Assembly (NCBI GenBank): GCA_964017195.1
Contig: OZ024890.1
Coordinates: 50,888,593 to 50,952,592 of the forward strand
Direction of reading: 5' to 3'
DNA from: Siderastrea radians
Lineage: Eukaryota; Cnidaria; Anthozoa; Scleractinia; Rhizangiidae
DNA length: 64,000 nucleotides
The notes below the pieces were generated by a model, which ran no database searches, was not told the DNA's origin, and saw only the letters and a program-made list of their open reading frames with translations. The translations under genes and the position numbers were made by a program. Below, piece by piece: positions 11,077 through 23,369 of this stretch. Each line of letters begins with the position of its first letter. The first letter of the stretch is position 1.

Positions 11077-14000
11077 TTATAAGGTGCACGGACAACGAGC
11101 AGGGATCACAAGGCGTGTGTTACCTTTAATGGCATTTCTGAAGTCGGACCACATGTACACATTTCCCTCGCCGGCCCGGCAGCAGTTTGACATCTCCGTG
11201 ATTGCAGGTTCTGGCAACACATAAGACCAGACATTGACATTAGTCAGCATCCCTTTAAAAGACTGCGATTTCTCGAAGCCTCCTCCGACTGTGTCTTGTT
11301 CTTGCCCCAGCACCAATGAACCATCGGCCTGTATCGTATATCCTGTCTTCAATCCAGTTCCTGTTTTTGCCAATTGCCCATCTTTGTAGCTTTTCCACTG
11401 GCCATCGGTGTTCCTCCAAGTCGCACAGATGTGATGCCATTTACCGTCGTTTGCAACCACCCCTATTTCTCTATCATAAAGATAAGCCTTTATTAATGCA
11501 ATATATATTCCCAACTATACTGATAAAGGATTAAAAGGTTCCTGTTTCTTTTGTTTTACAACCTTTCCGTTCCTTATTTTAGAGTTTCAAAGTAACAAAA
11601 AAAAAGTGCAGGACAAAACAATATATCATAAGCCATCAACAGGTTACTTAATATCCACGAGGGAAAAACCGAGTTGTTCTACCGAGAAAAATGTGTTTTT
11701 CGTACACCTGTCATTTGGCTGAGGGAAACTGGATGTTTTGAGCTGCCTGGCTAGGAGAAACAACCTAACATACCCTGGCTAGAGTAGTGTGAAAAAAAAT
11801 TTCTTTGGAAGCACAATAAAGTCGAAGCTCTTGTAAGCGACCAGTGGTCGCAACTAGAGCTGGTCGCTTACGAAAATGGGCTCTCTTAAGCGACCACGTG
11901 ATAAAACAATAGAGGGTGGTCGCTTGCGAGCTCTTTTAGCAGCAAGCTTGGCATAAGTTGTTGGTTACCAACAGTACTGTAGTAATAATCTTAAATAGTA
12001 TTTAATGCCTATCACAGAAGGGTGTGCATAAGTTGACGAACCATTAACGCCTTTTCTATGTACTACTCTAAATTTGATCACTTGTGAATGTTTTTATAAA
12101 AGTGTTGACTGAGTTGTCGCTTAAGAGAACTTAAAAACAAAGGAAAGGACCAATTGGTAGTTCACAATAGTGGTCGCGCGGTCGCTTACGGTAGCGGTCG
12201 CCTACGAGAGCTTTCAATTACAGAGCTTTAGTGACAATTCAAATGGGGTTTTACAATGCTGTTTGTAACTACAGCTGGTCGCTTACGAGAGTAGTCACAA
12301 GGAGAGCTTCGACTGTACCAGAATTCTAGTAGACCAGGAGTACAGTGTCAATTTTGCATATCAATCGCGCAGCATTACACCACTGTTTTGTTTAACAATT
12401 CTTGGCAGAGACACGAAATAAAAGCGTGTAAGCAAAGATTAAAACGGAACCATAATAATGACAAAAATCAGGGAACGAACATAGTTCTGGTCAAACCCTG
12501 ATCGGATTCCCTCTGCCAAATTATAAGTAGCTGTGCCGTTATCTTGAGCTGTGTAGGACTGATGCCTTATTACATTTAGCTCAATAGATAGTCACTCTCA
12601 AATGACTGACTAGCTGACTGGCTAGAAAGATAATATTATTTTTAAAAAACTCTTTCTGACAGCTTACTTCAAGAGAATAATATAACAACTGTTTTTTAAT
12701 CAAAATGAGCGCTTCGAGGGTCCTTTTGTCCTTTTAAATTGCAATTTCACTGTGATTCCATTGTGATTGTGGGAACAAAGTTACAAGATTGGAAGAGGCT
12801 ACTCTTAGACGATATTTTGTTACCTTTGTGGAATCGGTTTTCTCCCGACGGTGCAGTCTGAATGTAACGGCACTTTTGTTTATCAAAAATCCAATCCTAG
12901 CTTTAACATCGTAATGGTAATGGCCGGATGAAACCGTCGAAAGACTATAACCAGAACCCGACCTAAGTAGAAATCTCTCGTTCCTAGACTTAAGGGAGCA
13001 AGTGCAAGGAGCAGCTGCAATCTGGTCAGCTTATTCGGTTCACTTGGGATATCGTCGCCAAAATCGTTGTACAATCACCCAGTTTCACTTTGCAGTCGCT
13101 GAAATGATGAGACAGGTGAAACTGTTGTTGGCGCTTCTTGATACAAAAAAAATATCTGCGGAAAATAGTTTGGGGCATTATCACGTCAGGATTGTTTGCA
13201 TGAGAGTGTTCAATTCTAAGTCAGTCTTGAGTCAATTAGCCTCTTTTCCAAATTTTATGATAACTGTTTAACATTAAATATTGAATATTAAGGTCATTCC
13301 CCGAAATAAAATTTAACACACGATTTTTGTCAACTTTCACAAGTTGTTATCTATCATGCAATGTTTTGAAATACAAAATAAAAAGAATAGGTCCCCATGT
13401 CCGTTTACGAGATATCATCGTCTCAAGTTACTGCATAATTCCATGCAATTTCGCCTAACGAACACATGTTTTTTTGATCAGTTTACGCTACTTTCCGTAG
13501 GAACAGGAAGCACATAATTAAAGCAAATCTTGAGGCAATGTACTAGATGTAAAATATCGATAACAAGGAACAATTTGATAGATGTTTTATGGCAGATGCT
13601 CGAAGCATCAGACGAAATTGACTTAAAACCTTCCTCACGTGCGTGTTCTCGAGGTCGTAATTTCATCTCCACGAGTAACGCGTTTCTAGTAATAATTTTT
13701 TTTTTCGAACATATGTTTTTTTTCTAATTCTTTGAACAAAAAGGGGATGAACGGTAGGTTTAAAATAAGTGGAAGAAACGATAGGTCACCATGCTTGTTT
13801 AAGAGGAAATAACTTTTCTTTTCTCTGGTGAGCTTAGCCTCATAGGAAATCTATTACTCCCTGGACGTGCGTGCACTGTGAGCGCGCGCTAATGACGCAA
13901 CAAATCGTGCGCAATAAGGATACGCAATGCAATACAGGGCAATGACCTTAAACATTAAATATGAACTAGCTCCTCAGTGGTGAGCACTTCCACTACTTAC

Positions 14001-14947
14001 ACGTTTTGGTTATTGACGAAAAGAAGAAAATTTCCCGGACGGTAAAGGAGAAGCTCGTTATTCTTAGAATTTGTTGGCGCGTAGCTGAATGGTGTTCCTT
14101 CGCCTGTAGTTGTCTTCATCCATAAACAAACCGTAAATCTCGTCAGACTGCGCATTCCCCAGATGTTAGCATAATCAGTAGTTCCTTGCGCAGGAAACTG
14201 CAGAGCATAATCTAAAAAAATCGAGAATGCAGTTAGCTACTGACAAAAGTTGTAATTGCCAGATTGATGTTAATGACCATAGGCAAAAACATGATACTGT
14301 CATTTGAGAAACCTATTTTTAGTCAATTCTATTTATCAATATTCAAATATATGGCTTCTCATGATAAAATAAAGCTTTACTCGAAAGTCGCGACGTGATA
14401 AAAAGGGCTAGCGGAATTTTTCTGAAGTTCGTGTCACTGGTTCATCTTCTGATGGGCTGCTCTTTTATCTTTCTGTAAACGGTGACTTGTCTTTCTGCAT
14501 TGAATCATATGAATCAATTTATTCACTACAAATATTTGCACCTTTCTAGTTATTGTTGGTCTACCTTTGTGTTGGCGATTGAAGTTTGGGAGAATGTTCC
14601 ATTTTAATTTCAGTAATTTTTGGCTTTGTTTTCTGTTTTTCTTTCTTTCTTTGTTTCATTTCGTTGAATTTAAAAAACCTTAAAATTCACTTTTAGTACA
14701 AACTTAATAATGACTTAACTTGAAACGTAAATTAGCCAAAGCTGGAACCTTAGCTGGTTTTCTCCTGTTTCCTTAAACTTATTATTGTAATCCAGACCTT
14801 CAACCTACCAACCGAAGGAAGAAAAGAACACTTGTCTATCAGATTACAAAACAACATTATTCATTTCAGCATACAACACATACCATCTTGTCCGCTGACA
14901 CGGCCACTAAGAAAACCAAAACAGACACAAGCGACCACAGCAAACAT
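11077..14947 (-). CDS. Secreted short pentraxin, gene A (intact, 3 coding exons)
   Basis: Joined exons 14947-14884, 14211-14001 and 11470-11077 give 669 nt, a 222-residue protein plus stop, the usual size of short pentraxins such as CRP. Residues 1-20 are a signal peptide (MFAVVACVCFGFLSG). The pentraxin domain follows: TVCLWMK with the first disulfide Cys, GTPFSYAP, then DGKWHHICATW, which matches the HxCx[ST]W family signature, and LGQEQDTVGG, which resembles the calcium-site region of the family. All splice sites are GT-AG with consistent phases. A 5' noncoding exon probably ends at 15457 (GTAACA donor), and the exon 1 acceptor is at 965-967 of the 14-kb block (CAG before 14964). The product is probably an extracellular lectin-like recognition protein; its ligand cannot be told. 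Confidence 0.88.
11820..12313. mobile_element. MITE with AGTCGAAGCTC ends in pentraxin A intron 2
   Basis: The ends AGTCGAAGCTC (about 11820) and GAGCTTCGACT (to 12313) are inverted, and several internal 'GGTCGCTTACG' motifs occur in both orientations. A second family member with a clear TA target lies at 63086-63541 in an MFAP1 intron. Noncoding. Confidence 0.65.
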
Positions 14948-15456
14948 GACTTAGTACTCTTCACCTGTAAATATAATGAATGAACACTTAACCAATAACA
15001 ATAACAGTCCTAGAGCTTTCGCAAAAGTGGAAACGTGCACTAGAAAGACGTACACTTCTACATTTAAAGCCAAACTTTTTACAGCCTCGAGTGGAAAGAT
15101 AACTGAACACCACTTCGATAATATATAATTTCGGACCCTGCATAGGTTTTAAGAACTTGATTTTGCAGTTAGTTTACAAGTTATGAGAATTTTAATATCT
15201 CCGATTGCCTTCACATTTTAAGTAACTTTAGCACAAAGCAATCGTGATTAGGGACATTTCGTTTTACCTCTTCAGAGAAAAAGAGTGTCAAAAGTTACTG
15301 ATTTCCAATTAATGATTTTGTGTTTGCAAAGCCTTTTTTTCAACTTGATTCATCACATAATAGGCAACAAATGTTAGGACAAATAACCTACGAAAAAAAA
15401 GTCATATTTTACTCCAAACCTTTTTCGAGGAAAAACAAAAACAAGAGATTTGTTAC

Positions 15457-15597
15457 CTGCAAATCTTGTTAAATCCAGCCTCGAAGTTGGTAAAGATGAC
15501 AAGATGGGAGGAATATATCGCAATTGTATGTCGCATGTATATTCTTTTTGTATCGAAGTTTAATTGGTAATCCTATTTATTTATTTAGCTGGGAATA
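15457..15597 (-). promoter_or_regulatory. Promoter region and noncoding exon of pentraxin A
   Basis: On the minus strand the shared 17-mer TATTCCCAGCTAAATAA (15597-15581) lies 124 bp upstream of the donor that ends the presumed 5' noncoding exon (last base 15457, donor GTAACA). The same pair of signals is seen in genes B and C. The transcription start lies between them and cannot be fixed. The role is inferred from three-way conservation. Confidence 0.5.
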
Positions 15598-15599
15598 CA

Positions 15600-17570
15600 T
15601 TAGTGCACCTGAAGCCCTAAGGCTTAAAGTCACACACATCATGTAAATAGTATTGCGTCGAATTTTGTTTTTCATCTGAGGGAAACGGATTGTGAATTCA
15701 TAGTCACTGCAATAGATAGAACATGTTCGCGTACTTGGAAAAGATGGCTGAAGAATTGCAAAAGAAAAAATGTAATTAAGAACGACAATTTCTTTTATTT
15801 TGTTGTGTGCTCGCTAATTATGTATAACATAATATTGGCACAGTGCCTTGCCAAATGTCAACATTGACTAGTTTCCTTATAAAACGTTCTCTCAAATTAA
15901 ACTTAATGGGCTGCATTCTCATCAAAATTTATACATATTCAACAGAAACTTAATTAACTTGAATTTGTGTGTTCACTGTAAAGTTTAAACAGTTTTGAGT
16001 TTTCTTACCATTTCAAAATTTAAAATTCTGAACTGAGAAGTAACAAAGTAAAAACGAGAAGCGTTTTATTTGCTGTTAGACGGAAAACATTACAATGAAA
16101 TAAATCATACACGACATTATCCATACTTCTTCAAGTTGTCTCCATTTTAATTAACAACCTAGCCCCAGGTGTGTCATCAAAACTCCAACCTCGAAAGACA
16201 AATAATATAACTTCAAATGCGCACAACTTCAACATTTTAACAACTACGTGCCGTCGTTTTTCTTCAAAATATCTAATATTTGACGTAGAGACAAGGGAAT
16301 TTGGCTTTCTAGATCAAGTCGTTGCGTGAACTTAATTCTTCCAGCTTATCATTGTTAGTATATTATGCAGTTCAGAAAGGAGAATATGTATCTTAATACT
16401 AGGGCTAAGGGCTTTACTAAGGACTTTGTAGAACTCAAATGGTAGCAAGTTGTAACTTCATATAAACTGATCCTCGCGAATTGCAGATAGATCCTTAGTC
16501 CGATCATGACAAATGGCAACCCTTTAGGCTATAACAAGCCCACCATTGCCTTCAATTAAAGGTTGAGTTAATTGCTTCTATCTTTGTTAAATTATTTTAA
16601 TGTCATTTTTTTTAGTATTATTTTCTTCATTTAAATTGGTCCATAGACGCTTTTCTTTTAACCTGTATGTTAGGATTAAACACGAGTATCTCTGTTATCA
16701 TATTAGTTATGCACAACGTTCGAGTTTGTCCAGAATGGTCTTATTAGTAAAATAGTGATTAATTAGAAGATTACAAGGACATATTTGGCGAAATATATTG
16801 GACTGAACACTCATTTTATGTCTCCTATCGAATGATTAAGAGTGAATGTCAGTAAAAATCAAAGAAAATTTAGAAAATCGCACCCACGGTCAAAAAATCA
16901 ATTTGTCGCATTCTTTGTCTACAGGAACCTCAATGTATGTAAGAAAGTGAAATGGGGTTAATCTCTTGAAATATTCTGTTTACCGCGAATAAACGGTTAA
17001 AAACTGAACCGACCTATAAAATTCAAATTTCAGTTTACGTGACCTCGAAATGTTGCACTTTTCAGGTAGTTCCTACGCTTATTAAAATGTAACAGCCAGA
17101 CTTCCCTAACTATAAATACACATATTGGGCCTTCTTCTTTCTAGATATAGTGATATTTTTTGTCTCACGTTGTTTTCGTTAGAGCAGGACACGGATTGCG
17201 CAGCGACATTTGAGAAATGTAAAAAGGCACCAAAAACATGGACCAAAGTAGCTCAACGAAAATGCATGTGGTAGTGAATTAAAATCTTCCAGTCTTTGTC
17301 CAGGGATACTTTAAAGATGGTTCTTCATTACTGTTGTTTTAATTTTCTGGGACCTTCTAATATTGCAATGCAAACACAAAGTGACTTTCTAATAATTTAC
17401 AAATGGCGTCATGTTCAAATACAATAAAGAGCTCAGTATGTGTTCAACAAGAAAAATGTTTGGTACGAATACGGCAACTTGCCCTCGTAAAAAACAACGT
17501 AAACTTTTCAAACGTTCCTTGTTACGTTGTTTTGTTTATACTCTTTCAAGTTAATTTAAGGTATCTACAA
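15600..17570. other. Intergenic upstream of pentraxin A
   Basis: No gene is recognised. Sequence to about 16850 is the upstream part of the duplication shared with 31170-32430. The rest is AT-rich unique-looking DNA. Confidence 0.4.
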
Positions 17571-17572
17571 AT

Positions 17573-17660
17573 AATGCACCTATCAATGTAAACCCCGTGG
17601 GGGGGGGGGGGAGTGCGGGCAAAGGGTGGGGATTTGACGGCGAAGTCCATCCCCTCAGTG
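17573..17660 (+). repeat. Dispersed GC-rich repeat, inverted partner at 20075-20160
   Basis: This block reads GCACCTATCAATGTAAACCC, then a long G run, then GAGTGCGGGCAAAGGGTGGG. The reverse complement occurs at 20075-20160. The pair flanks the minisatellite and foldback element between them. Noncoding. Confidence 0.55.
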
Positions 17661-18027
17661 GGAAGTTTGATCGAGTACCTTTGCTCGGGGGTCGGGACAT
17701 TTGATTTTTTCGACAGACAAACTGGGACCAAGATGAAGCGTGGTTACATGGCATCTTCTTTCTTAGCTTTGAAAAGTCCAGTTGTCTCTTGAAATCAAGT
17801 TTGAAAGATTCATAGTCTCGAGTGTAAAGCACCTTTTATAAGGATAGTGATCTATCGTCATATTAAAAGTTCCATTAAAAAGTTCCAGTTTAAATTTGTT
17901 TTTATTGTCTATTAAATACTCTTACAGGCATGATGATGTACATCACACATGTTTTCTCGTAAGGGAGATAGGTTAAATCAAGGGAGCAACTACAGGATAC
18001 AGGGCCATTTTTGAAGGCATTTAGATT

Positions 18028-18570
18028 TGGTGGCTCGTTTGGCTCGGCAGTGGATGAAAAGAACGAGAAATGAATTATTTGAGCGTTAAGTGTTGGGTGT
18101 ATACATGTGGTGGCTCGTTTGGCTCGTTTGGCTCGTCAGTAGATAAAGAGAACGAGAAATGAATTATTTGAGTGTGCAAGTGTTGGATGTATGGCTCTTT
18201 TGGCTTGGCAGTGGATAAAAAGAACGAGAAATGAATTATTTGAGCGCTAAGTGTTGGGTGTATATATGTGGTGGCTCGTTTGGCTCGGCAGTGGATAAAA
18301 AGAACGAGAAATGAATTATTTGAGTGCTCAAGTGTTGGATGTATATATGTGGTGGCTCGTTTGGCTTGGCAGTGGATAAAAATAACGAGAAATGAATTAT
18401 TTGAGCGCTAAGTGTTGGATGTATATATGTGGTGCTCGTTTGGCTCGGCAGTGGATAAAAAGAACGAGAAATGAATTATTTGAGCGCTAAGTGTCGGGTG
18501 TACACTGTTGTATGTATGTGGTGGCTCGTTTGGTTCGGCAGCAAGCAAACGAGCCAAACGAGCCAGCTCG
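18028..18570. repeat. Minisatellite, ~80-bp unit, about seven copies
   Basis: Each unit carries GTGGCTCGTTTGGCTCGGC, then GTGGATAAAAAGAACGAG, then AAATGAATTATTTGAGCG and AAGTGTTGGGTGTA. Copies start near 18030, 18109, 18190, 18271, 18350, 18431 and 18520. The last copy is followed by the inverted motif CGAGCCAAACGAGCC, so the array ends in a hairpin (18523-18566). Confidence 0.85.
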
Positions 18571-18650
18571 TTTGAAGATGTGTGTAAGTGGCCCTACATT
18601 CTGTAGTTTAGCCAAATCAAGTTTGTGAGCTTCATACCAAGTTTGAGTCA

Positions 18651-19962
18651 CCACAGGCGGCCCAAATTGGCAGTATGTGTACTAGAAGATTTCATTGACA
18701 GTCTAAATATAAGCTTAATAAACGAACAAGTTGAAATGAAAACACAAATAAAGAAACGTGTAAATAAAACATTTCTTACGTTTTATTTGTTGTTGCTTGA
18801 TGTGTATTGACTGTCCTGGGAGCTATTTACACAAGTTTTAAATTTCGCTGATTAGTACCGTATGTTTCGTCCTTTATATAGCGAAGCAAGGCTGGCGGGT
18901 GAGAAACGAAGAGACTTTTCAACGAAGCTCGACAAAAGCACTCAAAATACTCCCACCTCCACAAAATCCGAACCAGTACAGTCCCGCTTGCAATACGTTC
19001 CGAAAGTTTTCTCTTCGGAGTCAAAGGTTCACTATAAGTGGGCAAAAATCTCGCCGTTTTCGCCACAAAAGCGGCCTTTTGTCTTTCGTCTTATCCGCTC
19101 GCCGATCGCTGCCGACACGGGTACGCGCCATCGTAACAAAATTGCTCCCGACCCCGGGTAGGCTTCGTTAATTCGACCCAGCGAAAACTGCTCCCGTGTC
19201 GGGGCATAGAGAGTTAAGAATTTAACCCCGCGCACAGACGAAGTACGTGAAACAGGTCAAAGTTACAGAGTTGGCGCGAACTCGGCGCGAAAACAATTTT
19301 TGCCGGCTTGAAGGAAAAAATTTTGCTTCGTGCGGTGCTCTTTTATCGTGGTTGGTAGTGTTCATTTCTTCTCTTGTGCTGCCCTGAAAATTGTTGCTAC
19401 GTAACAGTTCTACCAGGAGACAAAGGAGCAGTTTTGGCTGGGTCAAATTAACGAAGCCTACCCGGGGTCGGGAGCAATTTTGTTACGATGGCGCGTACCC
19501 GTGTCGGCAGCGATCGGCGAGCGGATAAGACGAAAGACAAAAGGCCGCTTTTGTGGCGAAAACAGCGTGGTTTTTTCCCACTTATTGTGAACTTTTGACT
19601 CCGAAGAGAAAACTTTAGGAAAGTAATGCAAGCGGGACCGTACTGGTTCGGATTTTGTGGAGGTGGGAGTATTTTGAGTGCTTTTGTCGAGCCTCGTTGA
19701 AAAGTCTCTTCGTTTCTCACCCGCCAGCCTTGCTTCGCTATATAAAGGACAGAACATACGGTACTAATCAGCGAAATTTAAAACTTGTGTAAATAGCTCC
19801 CAGGACAGTCAAGACACATCAAGCAACAACAAATAAAACGTAAGCAATGTTTTATTTACACGTTTCTTTATTTGTGTTTTCATTTCAACTTGTTCGTTTA
19901 ATATATTTAGACTGTCAATGAAATCTTCTAGTACACATACTGCCAATTTGGGCTGCCTGTGG
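18651..19962. mobile_element. 1.3-kb foldback element with ~540-bp inverted arms and 5-bp TSD
   Basis: The left arm 18651-19193 and right arm 19425-19962 are close inverted copies around a 231-bp centre. The ends are CCACAGG...CCTGTGG, flanked by AGTCA on both sides (18646-18650 and 19963-19967). Each arm has overlapping open frames of 90 and 99 codons that mirror each other. This is expected of inverted duplication and is not evidence of protein function. The arms are GC-richer than their surroundings. No transposase is visible. The superfamily is uncertain. Confidence 0.8.
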
Positions 19963-20074
19963 AGTCACCAGTTATTAAAGGTATGAGCACAGCTCGTCTT
20001 TTATTTGGTATTTTGCCCCTGGGTGGGGATTTTTAACTACATTTGGTGAACGTATGCTTCCCCACCCTTGGGCA

Positions 20075-20160
20075 ATTGACCAAAATTTTTACTTCTTGGT
20101 CAAATCCCCACCCCTTGCCCGCACTCCCCCGCCCCACGGGGTTTACATTGATAGGTGCAT
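20075..20160 (-). repeat. Dispersed GC-rich repeat, inverted partner of 17573-17660
   Basis: This is the reverse complement of the block at 17573-17660, containing GGGGTTTACATTGATAGGTGC on the plus strand. Noncoding. Confidence 0.55.
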
Positions 20161-20164
20161 AACG

Positions 20165-21655
20165 TACCGTAACTTCCTTCGCGAGTCTTCCCAGACAGAA
20201 TTGTTTCCAATCAGTTTCGGACATGTCGGCACTTTAACTGCTTCCTTCGAAACGTCCATGAAAATACATATTAAGGAATGTTTTTGGGAAAAAAATTAAA
20301 CCTTGGTTTTTGGTTTACTGAAATCAAACGAGCGACGATAAACCGAAACTCCACAACAGGTGCGAGCCGGATAGATTGAAGATCAACACATTGGTATGTC
20401 ACGCAACGCCTGATCGTACATCGGTGACGGATTTTGCCTATCCGGTTTCTAGTCACCACATAATTCGCATTCGCTTTTTCTGCAAAAATGAAGTAAAGTA
20501 AACATAACTTCCTTGTACATAAGGCTAGAACAAAAGAAAGTTATTTCATGACACGCGAACAGACTTACAGAGTATGACGTGTTTCGCTCGTTAGAGATGG
20601 GGGGGGGGGGGGTGAGGCTGTCAATGTCTTACACACCGCAATGTTTTCAAGCTTGCTCACTTGCTGAACGTGTAGGCACAGGATTTATTGAATCGATAGG
20701 CCAGTTCATGGCAAAACAACGGGGAACGTTAGGCATTGAGGCATTGCTGGAACGGGTATCCGAAGTTTAATTTCCGCGGCCTTATTACAATAAGTAGTAG
20801 GCTATGCACAGACTGGAGTGGTAAGCCTCGGCTTAAGCTGTACAGTCGGTATCATCATTATCACGCTCTTTCCCTGCTTTTTACACTGAGCGTTTCTTAG
20901 CTGGCAGACGACCAAAGAAGCCGGAGATCTGTTGTGCACTGAGACCTCGTCGGGTTGAAATCGACTCGCCCCGATTGGTCCCTCACTGAAGTTGTAAGGA
21001 GTGCATTTATGTCCAGCGGCGGTTATCCACCACCACTCTGCAGGTTACTCTGAAGAGTGCGAATTCATTGGTAAACCTTCGTCAACTTGCAAGCGTACGA
21101 TCTCATTGCTTTATCATACAGAGTTTCCTCTTACAGTGCTATTTTATGTCTTATTTTATCGCGGTATGCCTACAGGTAGGTAAAATGGCCCTACGCTTTC
21201 ACGCTTCTTTCTTCAGAGCAGGGAACAGCACGCCCTCCTCCCTGTCATTAAAACTGCCTCCAGGCAGGGATTCAGTAGAAGAGTGCAGAGAGGCTTTCTT
21301 AAAGTGTCTGTGCCTGACAGCTCTAAAAATTCACGCACTTGTTATACGCTGGAATGGAGGATCCAGAACTTCAATTGCTAATTGTGTAGCTCCTTCGAAG
21401 TTGGCCCATGGAATTAGACTGTCAGATCCCAATGCTCACTCTCGAGCTAGCAAGTTTATCCTAAGCTAGCAAGGAACTCCTGTCCTGAAAAGGAGATATA
21501 ATTTCGAACAGAAGCCCAACATGCAGCCAGACTTCTGTCTAGTGTTTTCTTGCTCCTAGACTCGTAGTTGGTCTAACAACAATATTGCTGATACTGTTGA
21601 ACGATACGCTCTGATATTCTCGTTCTAGCTGACAACGTTTGGAATTCTTATTGTC
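20165..21655. other. Intergenic, no supported gene
   Basis: Only short overlapping open frames occur (for example about 130 codons at 21068-21469) with no recognisable domain, and a G run at 20598-20612. I see no RNA gene or clean repeat boundaries. Confidence 0.35.
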
Positions 21656-21664
21656 TCACGTGTT

Positions 21665-22005
21665 GGCATTTTCAGGAACATTTCGCTAAGAGGGACATCC
21701 TAAAAATACGTGGGGACTCGTAATAAATGAAGTCAAGTCTTTGTGGGCTCAATTCGCATTCTTCTGGTCTCATTACAAGGTACAGGAGCATCCCTCCCAT
21801 GAAACAAGCTATGGAGTCGGGCGATATTGTAGCGATAGCTGGTGATCGTTGCGAAGAATTCTCGTAACTCATTGAGAGACAAATTTTCTGCCATCAAAGA
21901 CAGTATTTGCCGTCTAGTACTCCAGTGTTGCGCGTTCAAGTAGCTTTGCGCACATGCCTCGAGAAATTTCACTTCTGTTTCGCTTCTACTACTGAAGTTG
22001 TTTTA
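21665..22005 (-). pseudogene. Degraded ORF fragment, probably repeat-borne
   Basis: The minus-strand frame from about 22005 contains KFLEACAQSYLNAQHWSTRR, then ILSLMAENLS and YRYNIARLHSLFHGRDAPVP. After about 21733 the protein-like sequence continues only by shifting frame (DFIYYESPRIF), and a further shift is needed near 21690. A candidate splice acceptor lies just upstream. The pattern fits a decayed repeat-associated coding segment that I recall as recurrent in cnidarian genomes, but I cannot name its family. No conserved catalytic motif is visible. Confidence 0.4.
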
Positions 22006-22354
22006 GACAGTATTCATATGCAGGAGGATGAGTAAGGGCTCCGTCCAAACAAACCGTCGGCTTTGACTAAATGTGGCCTGGTTACTGAAAAAAAAAACAA
22101 GTTCCTCGCAAATCTGAAACCACACAAATATATTTATTTACGTTGAACAAAGTAGATTTGTACGTAGTTCACAGATGGGGAACAGTAGAATATTCACTAA
22201 CTAGCCTACTAGCATCTTTGCTGCAACGCAGGAAAGAAATTTGAGTTGTGTGTGCGCAGTTTATCCTCTAACTTTTCCGTCCTGAAACAGATCCTCTCAT
22301 ACACCGCACCCGTACCATCCTGTTATCCTCTCAACATCCTGTTTTTAAGGTTTT

Positions 22355-22495
22355 TTAGCCTTCGTAACAAGCGTTTCCGTACTTTTCCGCAGGTTTGAAG
22401 CATTTTTGACTTTTTTTACTGCGTAAAAATTAGGGCGGGTGCACTTTTTTGCGCTCGCCCCAATTTTTACTCGGAAACGCTTGCTACGCAGGCTA
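22355..22495. repeat. Small foldback repeat (MITE-like)
   Basis: CGTAACAAGCGTTTCCG near 22363 is matched by the inverted CGGAAACGCTTGCTACG ending near 22490. The inner block AAATTAGGGCGGGTGCAC pairs imperfectly with GCGCTCGCCCCAATTTTT. The whole can fold into a ~140-nt hairpin. Confidence 0.55.
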
Positions 22496-22796
22496 TGTTT
22501 TTTTCGGCCATTTTTTGTTTCAGTGTCATATGATCAAGTTGTAAAAATAGATCCCAGATTATATTCAGAAATACCAAGAAACTCAGTACTTACGAGTGAC
22601 CGCTGAGCTAGTCTCTATTTTCTTTAGTCTTAAGTAATTTTCTTTTTGGGGGAGGAGGGGGGGGGAGTTGGAAGCAAGGGATAGAAGAAGAGAAGGAGTG
22701 GGGTCGATTAAAAAAATAGCAGAATGGGAAGGATTTATCCTGAAAATTCGAAAAGCTAGGACAACAAAACTATAATAAAACTATAATAAATTAGTA

Positions 22797-23300
22797 GAAA
22801 AAGACAATGGAGAGTTTCGACCAGTTATCAATCTTCGTGCTCTGAATCGCTTCCTAGGCAAGGAATCCTTCAAAATGGAAGGTCTGCAAGTTGTGAGATC
22901 CCTATTACAGAAAGGGGACTTTATGATGAAACTGGACTTGAAGGATTGCTATTATGCAATCCCCATTCACCCATCCCACAGGAAGTACCTGAGGTTTGTG
23001 TATCAGAACAGAGTTTACGAGTTTCAGTGCCTTCCATTTGGTCTGTCATCGGCTCCTCGAGCCTTTACGGAAACTTTAAAACCAGTGTTAGCAGTGCTGT
23101 GTTCTCTAGGAATTCGGATTGTTATTTACATTGATGACATGCTGCTACTTCATCAACAGAGCAAGGTACTGCAAAGGATGTTTGCACTGGTGGTATCTTT
23201 CTTGGAAAAGCTGGGCTTCCTGGTCAAGATCGGGAAATGCTCAGTCGCCCCATCCCAGTGTATTGTGTTTCTAGGGCCAAGTTGGACTCAACAACAATGA
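22797..23300 (+). pseudogene. DIRS reverse transcriptase fragment
   Basis: The frame shows FRPVINLRALN, then LKDCYYAIPIHPSHRKYLRF, the FGLSSAPRAFT motif and the catalytic YIDDM box near 23130-23145. The start is missing, with no ATG before the conserved RT core. The frame ends at a stop near 23300, immediately after CIVFLG, where DIRS and Gypsy RTs normally continue (FLGxxxD). The continuation (STTMTISLPQPKLS) is found in a shifted frame, so a frameshift has broken the polyprotein. Confidence 0.88.
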
Positions 23301-23369
23301 CAATCTCTCTTCCTCAGCCAAAACTAAGCACTAGTTTGGATACCTGCCGAGTTCTCCTAGCTTAGGGCT

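Larger units (their letters stand above)
10710..16850. repeat. Segmental duplication, copy carrying pentraxin A
   Basis: Pentraxin exons, the noncoding exon, the upstream promoter motif and flanking intergenic DNA to about 16850 (for example ACAAGGACATATTTGGCGAA) recur in the same order and orientation at 28220-32430. The A copy is longer, mainly because of extra intronic DNA including a MITE at 11820-12313. The duplication therefore covers a whole gene with its regulatory region, consistent with tandem gene birth. Confidence 0.75.

Noticed and set aside
18862..19171. Open frames of 90 and 99 codons in the left arm of the foldback element, mirrored in the right arm
   Set aside because: They are mirror images created by the inverted repeat, overlap each other, and have no recognisable domain.
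21001..21469. Overlapping 60- and 133-codon open frames
   Set aside because: No domain, no start context and no splice structure that makes sense.
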